Source of the DNA: UBA5239 sp031548025
GTDB lineage: Bacteria; Verrucomicrobiota; Lentisphaeria; Victivallales; Victivallaceae
Assembly: GCA_031548025.1 (NCBI GenBank)
Contig: JAVBRM010000057.1
Span: 1-64,000, forward strand
DNA: 64,000 nucleotides
Direction of reading: 5' to 3'
Part shown: piece after piece, positions 28,345-37,791 of the stretch
How the letters are laid out: every line of letters begins with the position of its first letter
Position numbering within the stretch: the first letter of the stretch is position 1
Program-made: the position numbers and the translations under genes
Notes under the pieces: generated by a model
Databases searched by the model: none
The model's input: only the letters and a program-made list of their open reading frames with translations
What the model was told of the DNA's origin: nothing

Positions 28345-30723
28345 CTATTTATCGCTATACAGTGCGCATGGCCGCCATAAACCACCCATGCCCATAGCAT
28401 CATAGCCGCGTATGGCGATGACATTTTCCTGTCCCTGCTTCAATTCCCCGGTAACATCGATGGCAAATGATTGATCCCACATCCAGATATCCTGCTGGTT
28501 GAATACCAGTTTTCCGTTCAAATAGATTTCTCCTTCATCATCCAGCGAACCAATCCGCAAAATAACTTTTTCGCCCTCCGGGAATGACGGCGCTTCAAAG
28601 GCCAGGCGATACCAGAATCGCCCGCCGACTTCCTTGTATCCCTGCTTTTCAAAAAAATCATGACAGGAAATCAACGGCCATGCCTGGTCTTTGAATTCGC
28701 TTTTTTCCCATCCCTGTTTCAAACCGTCGTCGTTTATATCCAGTTGAATTTTCCAGAATTCAGGCAAAATGAAAAGATTGCTGATTGAGTGGGGCACTGT
28801 TGTTCCCGCGAATATCTTTTCCAGCAGAGCCTCCTGCGTCAATTCGATTTTCTGCGGTTTCAGTTTCAAGAAATCGACAGTACTGAATTTTTTGACCAGA
28901 TTATATGAACCCGGATCGCAAAATCGAATCATTTTGTTTTCATTCCAGAATTGATTAAACTCTTCAACCCGTTGTTGAAATACGTTCGTGTTCTCCAATG
29001 TCCGCTCATTCAGAGCCCGGCAATATGCCCGATATGCCTCGGCCAGGCGCATTTGAATTTCGAGGCTGTTTTTAAACCGGGTTAGCCGTTCCAATTCTTT
29101 TCCGTTTGCCCGTTTCATTGCCTCGGTGAGTTTTTCACGGGTTCCTTTTATGAATTGCTCGGGAAGCATGGCGGCAGTATCGGCCGGTCCGCCATAGATG
29201 ATCCGGTGCATTTTGCGGCTGTTCGCATCCAGTTGCTTCATGATTTCCAGAACCTGAGCGCCGTTTTCCGCTCCATAGTATTGAGTACAAAAATCGGCAA
29301 GGAGCTGTTTCGGATCTTGCTTGCTGTCCCAGGTGAAACGGGCCAATGACCACAATATGGGCCATATTTGTTCACTGCGCTGCATTACCTCGACATGATA
29401 GCGCTTGAAGCTTTTATCTGCATAAAATTTCGCGGCATCCAATATATTCAACGGCTGCGGGGTTCCTTGCCAGAGAATATAATCATAACATCCCATTTCC
29501 GCTCCGGCTTTCTGGGTGGCATTCAGGTTTTCCTGGTATTTTTTTCCGCCGAGATAGTATTTCCCATCCTCAAGTTGAGCTTGCCAGGTCATGCCGCGAC
29601 ACGCGACTGCAACAATATTCGGCTCAATTTTGACATCTTCCGGCGGACGGGTAATTTCCAGATACGGCGCGAAAATCATGATTTTCCTGCCGGGCATTTT
29701 CCGGTTCAATTCGCTAGCCACCCGATTCATAAATGACCAGACCAGCCGGTCTTTCGAATATGGGCCGGTTCCGGCAACTTTTGAACAGTTCGCACATTCG
29801 CAGATACCATAAGCATCCGCCAATGCCATGCTGACGGCACAAGCCTCATCCAGGTCTTTCGCTGAATCCGAAATCTTGCTGTATTGCTCTATCGCGCTAT
29901 TGATGGCATTGCTGATATTGGTTTCGTTGGTAAAGCAGATTTGTGCGCCTTTGACAAGCCTTTCCTGTTTGCCGTTCACGGTTACCAGGGGGAAACGTTC
30001 TGGATGAGCGGCGAGGTCCTTCGGGTCAAGTTTGCACATTTTGCATAAAACATGTCCTAACGGCGTGGCTATACGGTTAAAATCAAAATAATCGCCCTGG
30101 TGGATACTGCGCTCAAACATCAACCGATTGCGCAATAACCACAAATCATATTCATGATGGATTTTTTCGCGGTATTGCTCACGATCCGAGTAATCGAATA
30201 TCGTACTGTGCCAACCGGTAAAATCCAGACACCGGTAAAGGAATGACGGTGTACCCTTGAATTCGCGTTCCTTTACTGCCAGCACGGATTTGCCGGGAAT
30301 ATTGACGCCAACCTCACCAGGCTCGAACCAGTAAATTCCCTGGTCGTTCAAGTATTGATAAACTCCATAAAGTAAAGCAAGGCCGCTGTTGCCGGTAATT
30401 TTCACCCGTGGTTGCGCCCCTGCCGTTTCCACAATCGTAAATGCCTGGGAAGACTCTTTACCCCGCCATTCATCCTCGGAACGCACCGATAAGACAATAC
30501 CGGCATCCGAACGTGTAAAATCACGCCATGCCAACGGCATTTCAACACCGGTCATCGCCTTCAAATGCGTCTGCAGCTCCTGCACTGCCAACAACACCGT
30601 GCGGTCGATTCGACAGGGTATGTAAATCCTGCCGCGGGCTTGTCCGTTTTCAATTAAATTTTGGCCGGATATGCCTGATATGATACTCAAGGTAACTGAA
30701 AGCATGATTAATTTTTTTATCAC
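28345..30723 (-). CDS. Exported DUF4838 protein with C-terminal jelly-roll domain
   Basis: A 792-residue protein with a signal peptide (MIKKLIMLSVTLSIISGISG). The N-terminal beta/alpha domain leads to IYWFEPGEVG (~130-139); the DUF4838 core carries CECANC at 308-313. The last ~130 residues (FWYRLAFEAP, ILRIGSLDDEGEIYLNGKLV, NVIAIRGYD) look like a galactose-binding jelly roll as in GH2 enzymes. It is probably an extracytoplasmic glycosidase; the substrate is unknown. Its ATG overlaps the stop of the GH20-like gene by 4 nt, and the pseudopilin gene follows after 14 nt. Confidence 0.8.
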   Translation of the reverse strand: MIKKLIMLSVTLSIISGISGQNLIENGQARGRIYIPCRIDRTVLLAVQELQTHLKAMTGVEMPLAWRDFTRSDAGIVLSVRSEDEWRGKESSQAFTIVETAGAQPRVKITGNSGLALLYGVYQYLNDQGIYWFEPGEVGVNIPGKSVLAVKEREFKGTPSFLYRCLDFTGWHSTIFDYSDREQYREKIHHEYDLWLLRNRLMFERSIHQGDYFDFNRIATPLGHVLCKMCKLDPKDLAAHPERFPLVTVNGKQERLVKGAQICFTNETNISNAINSAIEQYSKISDSAKDLDEACAVSMALADAYGICECANCSKVAGTGPYSKDRLVWSFMNRVASELNRKMPGRKIMIFAPYLEITRPPEDVKIEPNIVAVACRGMTWQAQLEDGKYYLGGKKYQENLNATQKAGAEMGCYDYILWQGTPQPLNILDAAKFYADKSFKRYHVEVMQRSEQIWPILWSLARFTWDSKQDPKQLLADFCTQYYGAENGAQVLEIMKQLDANSRKMHRIIYGGPADTAAMLPEQFIKGTREKLTEAMKRANGKELERLTRFKNSLEIQMRLAEAYRAYCRALNERTLENTNVFQQRVEEFNQFWNENKMIRFCDPGSYNLVKKFSTVDFLKLKPQKIELTQEALLEKIFAGTTVPHSISNLFILPEFWKIQLDINDDGLKQGWEKSEFKDQAWPLISCHDFFEKQGYKEVGGRFWYRLAFEAPSFPEGEKVILRIGSLDDEGEIYLNGKLVFNQQDIWMWDQSFAIDVTGELKQGQENVIAIRGYDAMGMGGLWRPCALYSDK

Positions 30724-32063
30724 TTTTTTTCTCCTTCCAGATTGGTTAACCGGTGAATTTCTTCTTTTACAATATCACTATGCGATGCAAAAAATTCAGC
30801 GCTGTCGCTCAACTCGTTATCCTGCCAGTATTGCCGTGCCTCAACTTCCCAGTTTTCAACTTTAATCAACAGTTCCGCCAATGGCTTCGTACATGCCTGA
30901 TAATGCATTGTTTGATCGCGTCCTACAAAGCCGGCTACTTTATTCAAGCATAAGCAAGTTGACTGCAGCAATATGAGTTCTTTCGCCAACGCCTGATAAC
31001 GCAAAGCCAGGCTCCACCAGCGGCGGCTCTCGGTCTCTATCATGCCGTTCACCGGTAATTTCAGCATATCGGCGGCGGCCTGCTCCAATTCACACGGAAT
31101 ATCCCTTTCCATGATCCGGGTCAATTGTGTTATGAACGGATTCCATGGGTGCGCCGCCCAACATTCCGGAAAGCCAGCGGCAATAAATCCCGGGAGCGCA
31201 CCATGCCAGGGCGCGCGGATATTCCACAGGCTGCCGGCCCTTGTCCAAGTCGTATGGATGATTCCGAGCCCGGACTCGTCGCCATATTTGTTCCAGCCCG
31301 TCACATTGTCTATTCGATACTGGGGAACACTCTGGAGCTGGTAACATTGTTCCCACCAGCCGACCATGATGCCGGAAGCGCCCATGACCTCACAACCACT
31401 CCGCTTCAAATCTTCCGTACTGGAATAAGGCGGGATGCCGGCATATTGCCAGTCGACCAGAATCGTACCGGCGGGAAGCGCAATGCTTGAATCAACGCTT
31501 TTTTCCCGCCGGAATATGTCGGCCCAGATCAGCGGCGACATTTTTTTAGCGATGACATATTCGCACATCCTGGATATATGATTCAAGTAAAGTTCCTTTT
31601 TTGAATGTTGCCGGCAGCGCTCACAAGTACCCAGATAAAAAGTTTCATCGGCTCCGAGATGGATAAAACGACTGTCAGGATGAAGGCGTACAATTTCATC
31701 AATCCACTCTTCAAATTTTTCTATGACATCCGAATTGAGCGGACAAATTTCACTGCCAACCCCGTTTTCCCGCCAGTCATGATATTTCTCATGCTTTAGC
31801 AGCCACTCCAAATGCCCCAATATCTGAATCAACGGTATGATTTCAAAATTCAGCTCTTTAATCTTTAACAATAAATAGCTCAATTCGCCCATATCATATT
31901 GAATACGAGAATCAATATCCCAGGTTTGCCACGGAATACGGTCGTCATACTCCAAGACGATTCCGTTAAACCCGCATTCCTTCCAGAAAACCAGAAATTC
32001 AGCAAGTTTCCTGGCGGATGGTATTGCTCCCTTCAGATCCAGATGTAACCAGTTCTTTCTCAT
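30720..32063 (-). CDS. GH20-like cytosolic beta-N-acetylhexosaminidase
   Basis: A 447-residue TIM-barrel protein without a signal peptide. The GH20 signature Asp-Glu pair is present in FIHLGADETFYLGTC, preceded by barrel strands GFNGIVLEYDDR and IIPLIQILGH. It lacks the N-terminal GH20b domain and resembles hexosaminidase D-type enzymes, so it probably cleaves terminal beta-GlcNAc or beta-GalNAc from imported oligosaccharides. It overlaps the LacI gene by 4 nt upstream and the DUF4838 gene by 4 nt downstream. Assignment rests on the GADE motif and barrel pattern; a relaxed specificity is possible. Confidence 0.82.
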   Translation of the reverse strand: MRKNWLHLDLKGAIPSARKLAEFLVFWKECGFNGIVLEYDDRIPWQTWDIDSRIQYDMGELSYLLLKIKELNFEIIPLIQILGHLEWLLKHEKYHDWRENGVGSEICPLNSDVIEKFEEWIDEIVRLHPDSRFIHLGADETFYLGTCERCRQHSKKELYLNHISRMCEYVIAKKMSPLIWADIFRREKSVDSSIALPAGTILVDWQYAGIPPYSSTEDLKRSGCEVMGASGIMVGWWEQCYQLQSVPQYRIDNVTGWNKYGDESGLGIIHTTWTRAGSLWNIRAPWHGALPGFIAAGFPECWAAHPWNPFITQLTRIMERDIPCELEQAAADMLKLPVNGMIETESRRWWSLALRYQALAKELILLQSTCLCLNKVAGFVGRDQTMHYQACTKPLAELLIKVENWEVEARQYWQDNELSDSAEFFASHSDIVKEEIHRLTNLEGEKK

Positions 32064-33058
32064 ATGGAACCTCCCAGTATGAGCTGCGGTTCCACGGAAA
32101 GAGTAAGCGGAGGAGAATTCCTATTTTCCATTCTCCGAAAAAGCAGTTGCAGCAATTTTTCACACACCTCTTCAACCGGAATATGAAACGTAGTTAAAGA
32201 CGGATAGAAATAACGGGCTTCCGCAATTCCGTCAAATCCGACAAATTTTACCTTCTGAGGTATTTTTATACCAGCATTTAATGCTCCCGACATGGCTCCT
32301 ATGGCAATTACATCGTTATTCGCCAGTACCGCATCCGGAATCATTGAATCCGCAATCAATCTTTGCATGGCTTCATATGCGGACTTGTAGGAAAATGTTT
32401 CTTCGATAAGATGTTCCGGTGAAGGGTAAACTCCTTCGCTTTTTAAGACATTGAGAACCAATGGAGATCTCCCGATGCTCAGGTCATAAGACATGACGGC
32501 GAATTTTTTTGCCCCCTTGGATTTGAGTACGTCGACAATTCTGCGATAGGCGCCTTCTGTATCCGGATAATTACTGACCGAATCAAAACCCGGCAATGGA
32601 TTTTGCCAGAAAACCACGGGAACGGGGCTATTCTCAAAATGAACCCCCGGCAGCTCACAGGTGATAATTCCGTCCACCCCACGAAAAATCAGCGCCTTGA
32701 AGGTTTTGTCGATGCTGTCGACATCTCCAAGTTCATTCCAAAAAGAAAAAATCGCAGTATATCCCTTCCTGGCCAATTCCCGTTGAAGCGATAAGGTTAA
32801 ACGCCCGTAAAAATTATTATCCGGCTCCGGAAGCATGATGCCGATAGTATAAGTTTTTTGCGACTTGAGAGCTTTGGCCGAGCTATTCGGTATATAACCG
32901 AGCTTTTTGACGGCGGAATTTATTAATTTGAGTTTTTCCGGGGAAACTTTTCCTGTCGTCTTGTCATTAAGGGCATACCCTACGGTTGACTTGGATACAC
33001 CGCAGAACTTAGCGATTTCAACCAGAGTTATTTTTTCGGATGCTTGCACATTTCTCAT
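32060..33058 (-). CDS. LacI-family transcriptional regulator
   Basis: A 332-residue regulator with a LacI helix-turn-helix (ITLVEIAKFCGVSKSTVGYAL), hinge (YIPNSSAKAL) and a sugar-binding effector domain (IGIMLPEPDNNFYG, FRGVDGIITCELP, DAVLANNDVIAIGAM, VKFVGFDGI). Two identical 14-bp palindromes, TTGGAACGTTCCAA, lie in its own promoter spacer (33124-33137) and directly before its ATG (33059-33072), strongly suggesting negative autoregulation of the whole eight-gene operon. No separate ribosome binding site is evident; the second operator occupies that place. The ligand is unknown but is likely a HexNAc- or uronate-containing product of the downstream enzymes. Confidence 0.92.
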   Translation of the reverse strand: MRNVQASEKITLVEIAKFCGVSKSTVGYALNDKTTGKVSPEKLKLINSAVKKLGYIPNSSAKALKSQKTYTIGIMLPEPDNNFYGRLTLSLQRELARKGYTAIFSFWNELGDVDSIDKTFKALIFRGVDGIITCELPGVHFENSPVPVVFWQNPLPGFDSVSNYPDTEGAYRRIVDVLKSKGAKKFAVMSYDLSIGRSPLVLNVLKSEGVYPSPEHLIEETFSYKSAYEAMQRLIADSMIPDAVLANNDVIAIGAMSGALNAGIKIPQKVKFVGFDGIAEARYFYPSLTTFHIPVEEVCEKLLQLLFRRMENRNSPPLTLSVEPQLILGGSI

Positions 33059-33072
33059 TTGGAACGTTCCAA
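33059..33072 (-). promoter_or_regulatory. LacI-type operator abutting the start codon
   Basis: TTGGAACGTTCCAA is a perfect 14-bp palindrome with a central CG. It ends directly before the ATG of the LacI gene at 33058 and takes the place of the ribosome binding site. An identical site lies 65 bp upstream, centre to centre, so looping or a roadblock is possible. Confidence 0.85.
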
Positions 33073-33115
33073 TTTTTATTCAAAAAAACAATAATAAATA
33101 TCTTTTCTAACAATA

Positions 33116-33144
33116 ATTATACATTGGAACGTTCCAAATGTCAA
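33116..33144 (-). promoter_or_regulatory. Consensus promoter with an operator filling the spacer
   Basis: On the minus strand TTGACA (33144-33139) and TATAAT (33121-33116) are separated by 17 bp. The 14-bp palindrome TTGGAACGTTCCAA occupies 33124-33137, almost the whole spacer. Bound repressor would exclude RNA polymerase. It drives the eight-gene operon 33058-20637. Confidence 0.9.
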
Positions 33145-33345
33145 TAGGTATTTAAAAAAATTCCAAACTTTCTTAATTTGAGTTTGCAGCAAATTCGTCA
33201 CAGATGATTTTGAGCAAATTGACAAATTCTGAGTTGAGTCTTTAGGAAAATCTGATTTTGATCGGGGTATTGCGTTTTTATTTTGGAGATGTGAACATTT
33301 ATATAAGTTGAAGCCTACGCCGTTTCACGCTTCGAGAATCCAGCC

Positions 33346-33453
33346 ATGACACAACCGAATATACCGCTTCTCACACAAAAGGCAACCTCGCGCCTTGAAA
33401 AATTTGACGCCGATTTCAACCCCTGCCGCAGAAAGATGATTCTTCAGGGCTGA
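33346..33453 (+). pseudogene. Short ORF, possible gene remnant
   Basis: A 35-codon frame starts MTQPNIPLLTQKATSRLEKF and ends FNPCRRKMILQG. It has no clear ribosome binding site, no recognised family, and lies in the 480-bp gap between the LacI promoter and the SNF2 gene. It could be the decayed end of a lost gene or chance. The remainder of 33145-33470 holds nothing else I can identify. Confidence 0.2.
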
Positions 33454-33470
33454 GATTGAGAAAAGATGCT

Positions 33471-33499
33471 TTGTAAAATTTTGAATTTAGAGTTATATT
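33471..33499 (+). promoter_or_regulatory. Candidate promoter of the SNF2 helicase gene
   Basis: TTGTAA (33471-33476) and TATATT (33494-33499) with a 17-bp spacer, 41 nt before the ATG at 33541. A GGAG site lies 12 nt upstream of the ATG. The match to consensus is moderate and there is no other support. Confidence 0.45.
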
Positions 33500-33540
33500 T
33501 TCCAGTTGACAATTTTATTTAAACGGAGTTCTGAATCCAG

Positions 33541-36285
33541 ATGGAAAAGAAAAAGACTCAAAAATCAACCGGCAAGCATCAGAGCTGGCTGACCACAGAT
33601 GAATATGAAATCGAACTGCGAAAGAAACGTGCGGAAAAGGAGACATTCACAATAGAGCCTGTTACTGGTGGCGGCAAGGATGTTTTTCGTAATTACCGGG
33701 TATCCGGCGGAAGCGCAGAATATCAGATTGAATTCCGTTCGCTGAATAAAAATATCAACACTTGTTCATGTCCGGATTTTATCAAGAACTTCCTGGGAAC
33801 CTGCAAGCACATCGAAAAATTGAAATTGCAACTTCCAAACACCAAAGGAAAATCACGATTTGCGGAAGTTTATCTGGATCATACGGAATGGCGTCCAGTA
33901 TTGCATCTACCACAGTTAATTACTTCAGAGATTACGGCATTTTTGAACAAATATTTTGACGATGCCGGAAATTGCCGTGAGCCATATACGTTGACTCTGC
34001 CGGTTTTTTTGCGGGAAGTCGAGAGCGCGCCGCCGGAAATTTCCTCACGAATCCGGATATCGGTGGAAATTCACGGTTTCAATCAGAAGTTGAGCCATCT
34101 GGATCGTCTCGAGAAGATGCGGCAGACCTATGAGCGGCAGATACATGCCAACCAAGGGCATTTGCCGTTTCTTCGTTATGCGCTTTACGATTACCAGATT
34201 GCGGGAATACTGCATCTGGCCTTTAAAGGACGGGCAATTCTGGCCGATGAAATGGGCCTGGGCAAGACCGTTCAGGCCGTAGCAGCCGCGGCAGTCATGC
34301 ACGAATGTCTCGGAGTGAAACGGGTATTGGTTGTGGCTCCGGCATCGTTGAAAACCGAATGGGAAGAGCAAGTCGGTAAATTCACCGATTTGAGTTCAGA
34401 ACCGGTCTTCGGCGGGCGCGCCGAGCGTCTTCGGCTTTACCGTCACTCAAAAGCATTTTTTCTGCTGGCAAATTATGAACAGGTGGTGCGTGATCATGAA
34501 GATATCGTCCAGCTTTTTCAACCGGATTTGATTATCCTTGACGAAGCCCAACGGATTAAAAACTGGAAAACGAAAACCGCGCAGACCTTGAAGCGGATGA
34601 ATTCGCCGTATGTTTTCGTTCTTACCGGTACACCCTTGGAAAACCGGATCGATGATATTTATTCGCTGACCGAGATGATTGATCCTACTATTTTCGGCAG
34701 TCTGTTTCGCTTCAACCGTCGGTTCCTTGATTTCGACGGAGATGGCAGGACTTGCGGCATGAAGAACCTGCGTGAGCTTCACGAAAAGCTCCAGCCGGTC
34801 ATGTTGCGGCGGCGCAAAGATGATATTCAGGAAAATCTGCCGGAGCGAATCGACAATAACTATTTCGTCGAAATGACAACAGAACAGAAAAAGCGTTACG
34901 CGGAATACGAAGAAACCGTCAGTCGTTTGTGTGCCGCGGCCCAGAAGCGGCCGTTGACTGACCGGGAATTCGAGCGGCTTCAGCTTGGCCTTGCCGCTAT
35001 GCGAATGCACTGCGACAGCTGTTATATTATGGACGATGGCATCCCCGAATCGCCGAAGATCGATGAACTGAAGCGAATCCTGGAAGATTTTCAGCAGAAT
35101 GCGCCCGAGCGGAAAATCATCATTTTCTCCGAATGGGTCCGGATGCTGGACCTGGCGGCTGTGGCACTGAATAAAATGAAACTCGGCTATGTAATGCATG
35201 TCGGCCGGGTCCCCCAGCAGAAACGCCGCGAAGAGATCAACCGCTTCAAAAACGATCCCGATTGCAAAGTATTTCTCTCCTCGGATTCCGGCGGAGTTGG
35301 ACTGAATCTACAAACCGCCAGCATTGTCATTAACCTCGACTTGCCCTGGAATCCAGCCAAGCTCGAACAACGCATTGCCCGTGCTTGGCGCAAGATGCAG
35401 AAAAATTCAGTCAACGTCATCAATCTGGTCGCCTCGGACTCTATCGAGCACAAAATGCTCGGAACGTTGCAGTTCAAACAGGGATTGTCCGATTTCGTAC
35501 TGGACGCCAAGGGCGAAGCCGAAGATTTTGAACAGGCCAACGCCAAGTCAGCATTCATAACCCGCCTCAACGAACTGATGGATGCCGGAATCAATATCTC
35601 CAAACCGATTGCCGAACCTGATACTATACTCCGCCAGGAATTGACCTTGAATAATCCCGGCATCGGCAAATTACTGGAATTGCGGTCTTCGGACAAACAA
35701 CCCGCGTTCCTGGGAGTCGGAGATGCCGCCGCCGCCAAACCGTTGCAAGACCAAATCCGCCGCAGCTACGGCGAAGGTGTTACCGATCAGCAAATCACCA
35801 TAATCACTCCGGAAATTCAGAGTCTGCTGCAAAAACTTGCCGAACAGGGCTTCATCAGCATCAACAGCACGACGCAAACGATTTTCAGCCATGCCAGCGC
35901 CGAACCGCCCAAGCCATCCGATCGCAAACGGCGGCTGGAACTGGGCCGCCCTCTTTTGGGAAGTTCACGCCGCAACTTAAAAATGGCTACAGTCCTGAAA
36001 GCCGGAGGATTCGACGAGGAGGCCGCGACTCCCGCCTGGAAAGCCGTATCCGAAGCGGCGCTGGCGCTTTTCGCCTTCGTCCCGATTGAAGCGCCGGAAA
36101 AGCTGCCGGAACAAGTATCCGCTGACCGGATAAAAGAGCTGGTTCAGTTAAGTCGTCCACAACAGAGCTTTCTGCTGCTTTGCCTGAACAAGCTGAATCA
36201 GGATGATCCGCTTTTGGTTGAAGAAGCGACCAAATTTCAGGAAACCGTCGAATCATTTGTCAGTTCTGAGCAAATGAAACCTTAA
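33541..36285 (+). CDS. SNF2-family helicase with N-terminal SWIM zinc finger
   Basis: A 914-residue cytosolic ATPase. A SWIM finger lies at Cys75, Cys77, Cys88 and His90 (C-x-C-x10-C-x-H). The SNF2 N-terminal lobe has Walker A in LADEMGLGKTVQ (~235-245) and Walker B DEAQ (~333-336); the C-terminal lobe ends with LSSDSGGVGLNLQ, LPWNPAKLEQRIARAWR and the RapA/HepA-like NVINLVASDSIEHKML. The last ~250 residues are family-unspecific. Such proteins translocate on double-stranded DNA and remodel DNA-protein complexes such as stalled RNA polymerase. It is a single-gene unit, convergent with the transporter gene and not part of a recognisable restriction or defence cluster. Confidence 0.92.
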   Translation: MEKKKTQKSTGKHQSWLTTDEYEIELRKKRAEKETFTIEPVTGGGKDVFRNYRVSGGSAEYQIEFRSLNKNINTCSCPDFIKNFLGTCKHIEKLKLQLPNTKGKSRFAEVYLDHTEWRPVLHLPQLITSEITAFLNKYFDDAGNCREPYTLTLPVFLREVESAPPEISSRIRISVEIHGFNQKLSHLDRLEKMRQTYERQIHANQGHLPFLRYALYDYQIAGILHLAFKGRAILADEMGLGKTVQAVAAAAVMHECLGVKRVLVVAPASLKTEWEEQVGKFTDLSSEPVFGGRAERLRLYRHSKAFFLLANYEQVVRDHEDIVQLFQPDLIILDEAQRIKNWKTKTAQTLKRMNSPYVFVLTGTPLENRIDDIYSLTEMIDPTIFGSLFRFNRRFLDFDGDGRTCGMKNLRELHEKLQPVMLRRRKDDIQENLPERIDNNYFVEMTTEQKKRYAEYEETVSRLCAAAQKRPLTDREFERLQLGLAAMRMHCDSCYIMDDGIPESPKIDELKRILEDFQQNAPERKIIIFSEWVRMLDLAAVALNKMKLGYVMHVGRVPQQKRREEINRFKNDPDCKVFLSSDSGGVGLNLQTASIVINLDLPWNPAKLEQRIARAWRKMQKNSVNVINLVASDSIEHKMLGTLQFKQGLSDFVLDAKGEAEDFEQANAKSAFITRLNELMDAGINISKPIAEPDTILRQELTLNNPGIGKLLELRSSDKQPAFLGVGDAAAAKPLQDQIRRSYGEGVTDQQITIITPEIQSLLQKLAEQGFISINSTTQTIFSHASAEPPKPSDRKRRLELGRPLLGSSRRNLKMATVLKAGGFDEEAATPAWKAVSEAALALFAFVPIEAPEKLPEQVSADRIKELVQLSRPQQSFLLLCLNKLNQDDPLLVEEATKFQETVESFVSSEQMKP

Positions 36286-36298
36286 TTACCCTTATTAT

Positions 36299-36316
36299 TA
36301 CCCTCTTTAAAGGGTA
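36299..36316. terminator. Weak hairpin between convergent genes
   Basis: TACCCT (36299-36304) pairs with AGGGTA (36311-36316) around a 6-nt loop, within a run of ATTACCC repeats. There is no long T tract on either side. It could serve as a weak bidirectional terminator for the genes ending at 36285 and 36347; support is limited. Confidence 0.3.
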
Positions 36317-36346
36317 TTACCCTTATTCGTTTCCAATGTAGGGGAA

Positions 36347-37618
36347 TCAGGACCAGATGGGGATCCAGGCCAGGACGACTGTCAGAGACCATAGGGCGGT
36401 CGGAATGCCGTAGCGGGCAAAGTTGGCGAAAGTTATCTTGATATTCATCTGGCCGGCCGCCTGAACTACGAAAATGTTGGCCAGGCTGCCGAACAACAGC
36501 AGGTTGCCGGCGAAGGCGTTGGTCAGCGCCAGAATCGAAAAATTCAGGGTATGGGTCGGGTCCAGCAGCCGGACCAGCAGTACTACCGCTGCTGAATTGT
36601 TGATCAGGTTGCTGACGGTGGCCCCCAGTACGGTGAGTACGTAGGGATTTTCCGGGTGCATGCCGGATTTCAGCAGGGCCTCGAGCAGACTGGTTCCCCA
36701 GCCGTTGTCGATGAAAGTTCCCACGACCACGAACAGGCCGATAAAGAGTACCAGCAGTTGCCATTCCACCAGTTTCAGGACTTCGCGGCTGTAGAGGCGG
36801 CGGCTGCAGAGCAGAAGTCCGGCGGCGGTCAGGACGATCAGGTATTGCGGCCAGTCGGTGAATACGCACAGGATCACCACGATGACCAGCGCCGAGATTC
36901 CTTTGGTGGCGCGCCAGGCGTTAAAAGGCTGTTCATCGGGGGGAAAGACCGGCAGGTCGGTGACTTCGTTCAACGGTTTTTCGGAGCGCGCCAGCCAGAG
37001 GACGATAAAGTAACTGCCGAGCATGGAGAATGCAACCGGGGCGGCGGCAAAGAGCATATAGCGGCCGAAATTCAGTTGTCCGACCTGTCCGAGCAGCACG
37101 TTCTGGGCGTTGCCGATCAGGGTCAGGGCACAGCCGATATTGCTGGAGAGCGCGATGGCAATCAGGTAGGGGACCGGATTGATTCTTTTGCGCACCAGCG
37201 CGATGCCGGCCACCGGGGTAATGGCCAGACAGATGACGTCGTTGTTCAGGAAAGCGGAAAGCAGCCCCGAACTGGTCATCAGGATCGCCAGGAAGAGGGC
37301 CGGTTTGTCCAGGGTTTTGACCATGAGGTCGGCCAGCCGCCGATACAATCCCGAATGATGGAGTTGCCCGGCGATTACCATCAGTCCGAAAAGCATCAGG
37401 ATCGATTCGAAATGTACCGACGTAATGGCTTTGGGCAGGGTGATGCAGCCGGTGGCCAGCATGGCGATCGCTCCCAACATGGCGACTCCGGTGCGGTCCA
37501 GCCGGAAAAACAATCCCCGGCCGCTGGCAATCCCGATGTAAGTTGCAATAAAAATAACCAGCGTCAGACCGCGCAACCATTGCGGATCGTTATAAAGAGT
37601 ATGCAGATATTCGATCAA
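36347..37618 (-). CDS. SLC13/ArsB-type anion permease
   Basis: A 423-residue inner-membrane protein with about ten hydrophobic segments. The two inverted halves each carry a membrane re-entrant motif typical of the ion-transporter superfamily: SAFLNNDVICLAITP in the first half and SNLINNSAAVVLLV in the second. Members carry sodium-coupled dicarboxylates, sulfate or arsenite; the substrate cannot be told. An acidic, Pro-rich cytosolic loop (PVFPPDEQPFN) separates the halves. It appears monocistronic and convergent with the SNF2 gene. Confidence 0.87.
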   Translation of the reverse strand: MIEYLHTLYNDPQWLRGLTLVIFIATYIGIASGRGLFFRLDRTGVAMLGAIAMLATGCITLPKAITSVHFESILMLFGLMVIAGQLHHSGLYRRLADLMVKTLDKPALFLAILMTSSGLLSAFLNNDVICLAITPVAGIALVRKRINPVPYLIAIALSSNIGCALTLIGNAQNVLLGQVGQLNFGRYMLFAAAPVAFSMLGSYFIVLWLARSEKPLNEVTDLPVFPPDEQPFNAWRATKGISALVIVVILCVFTDWPQYLIVLTAAGLLLCSRRLYSREVLKLVEWQLLVLFIGLFVVVGTFIDNGWGTSLLEALLKSGMHPENPYVLTVLGATVSNLINNSAAVVLLVRLLDPTHTLNFSILALTNAFAGNLLLFGSLANIFVVQAAGQMNIKITFANFARYGIPTALWSLTVVLAWIPIWS

Positions 37619-37715
37619 CTTTACTCCCGGAGTTAGAACTTATCGACTAACTATAGCCCGTCGGAAGTGAAAAGCAAATCCAGACTTGAAAAATGAAAAA
37701 AACTGAACTTTTGAT

Positions 37716-37744
37716 TTGCATATTTGCGGGACTGCGTGTAAATT
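37716..37744 (+). promoter_or_regulatory. Candidate promoter of the efp-epmA unit
   Basis: TTGCAT (37716-37721) and TAAATT (37739-37744) with a 17-bp spacer, 47 nt before the EF-P start. The -35 hexamer is identical to that proposed for the AlaRS gene at 54384. A GGAG site lies 11 nt before the ATG. Confidence 0.45.
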
Positions 37745-37791
37745 ATCAGGCTTAACAGATTATATAGTAACAACATGGAGTTAGCTATCTT

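Noticed and set aside
36656..37636. 326-codon plus-strand ORF
   Set aside because: Antisense to the anion permease; the peptide is Gln/Asp/Gly-rich with no family resemblance.
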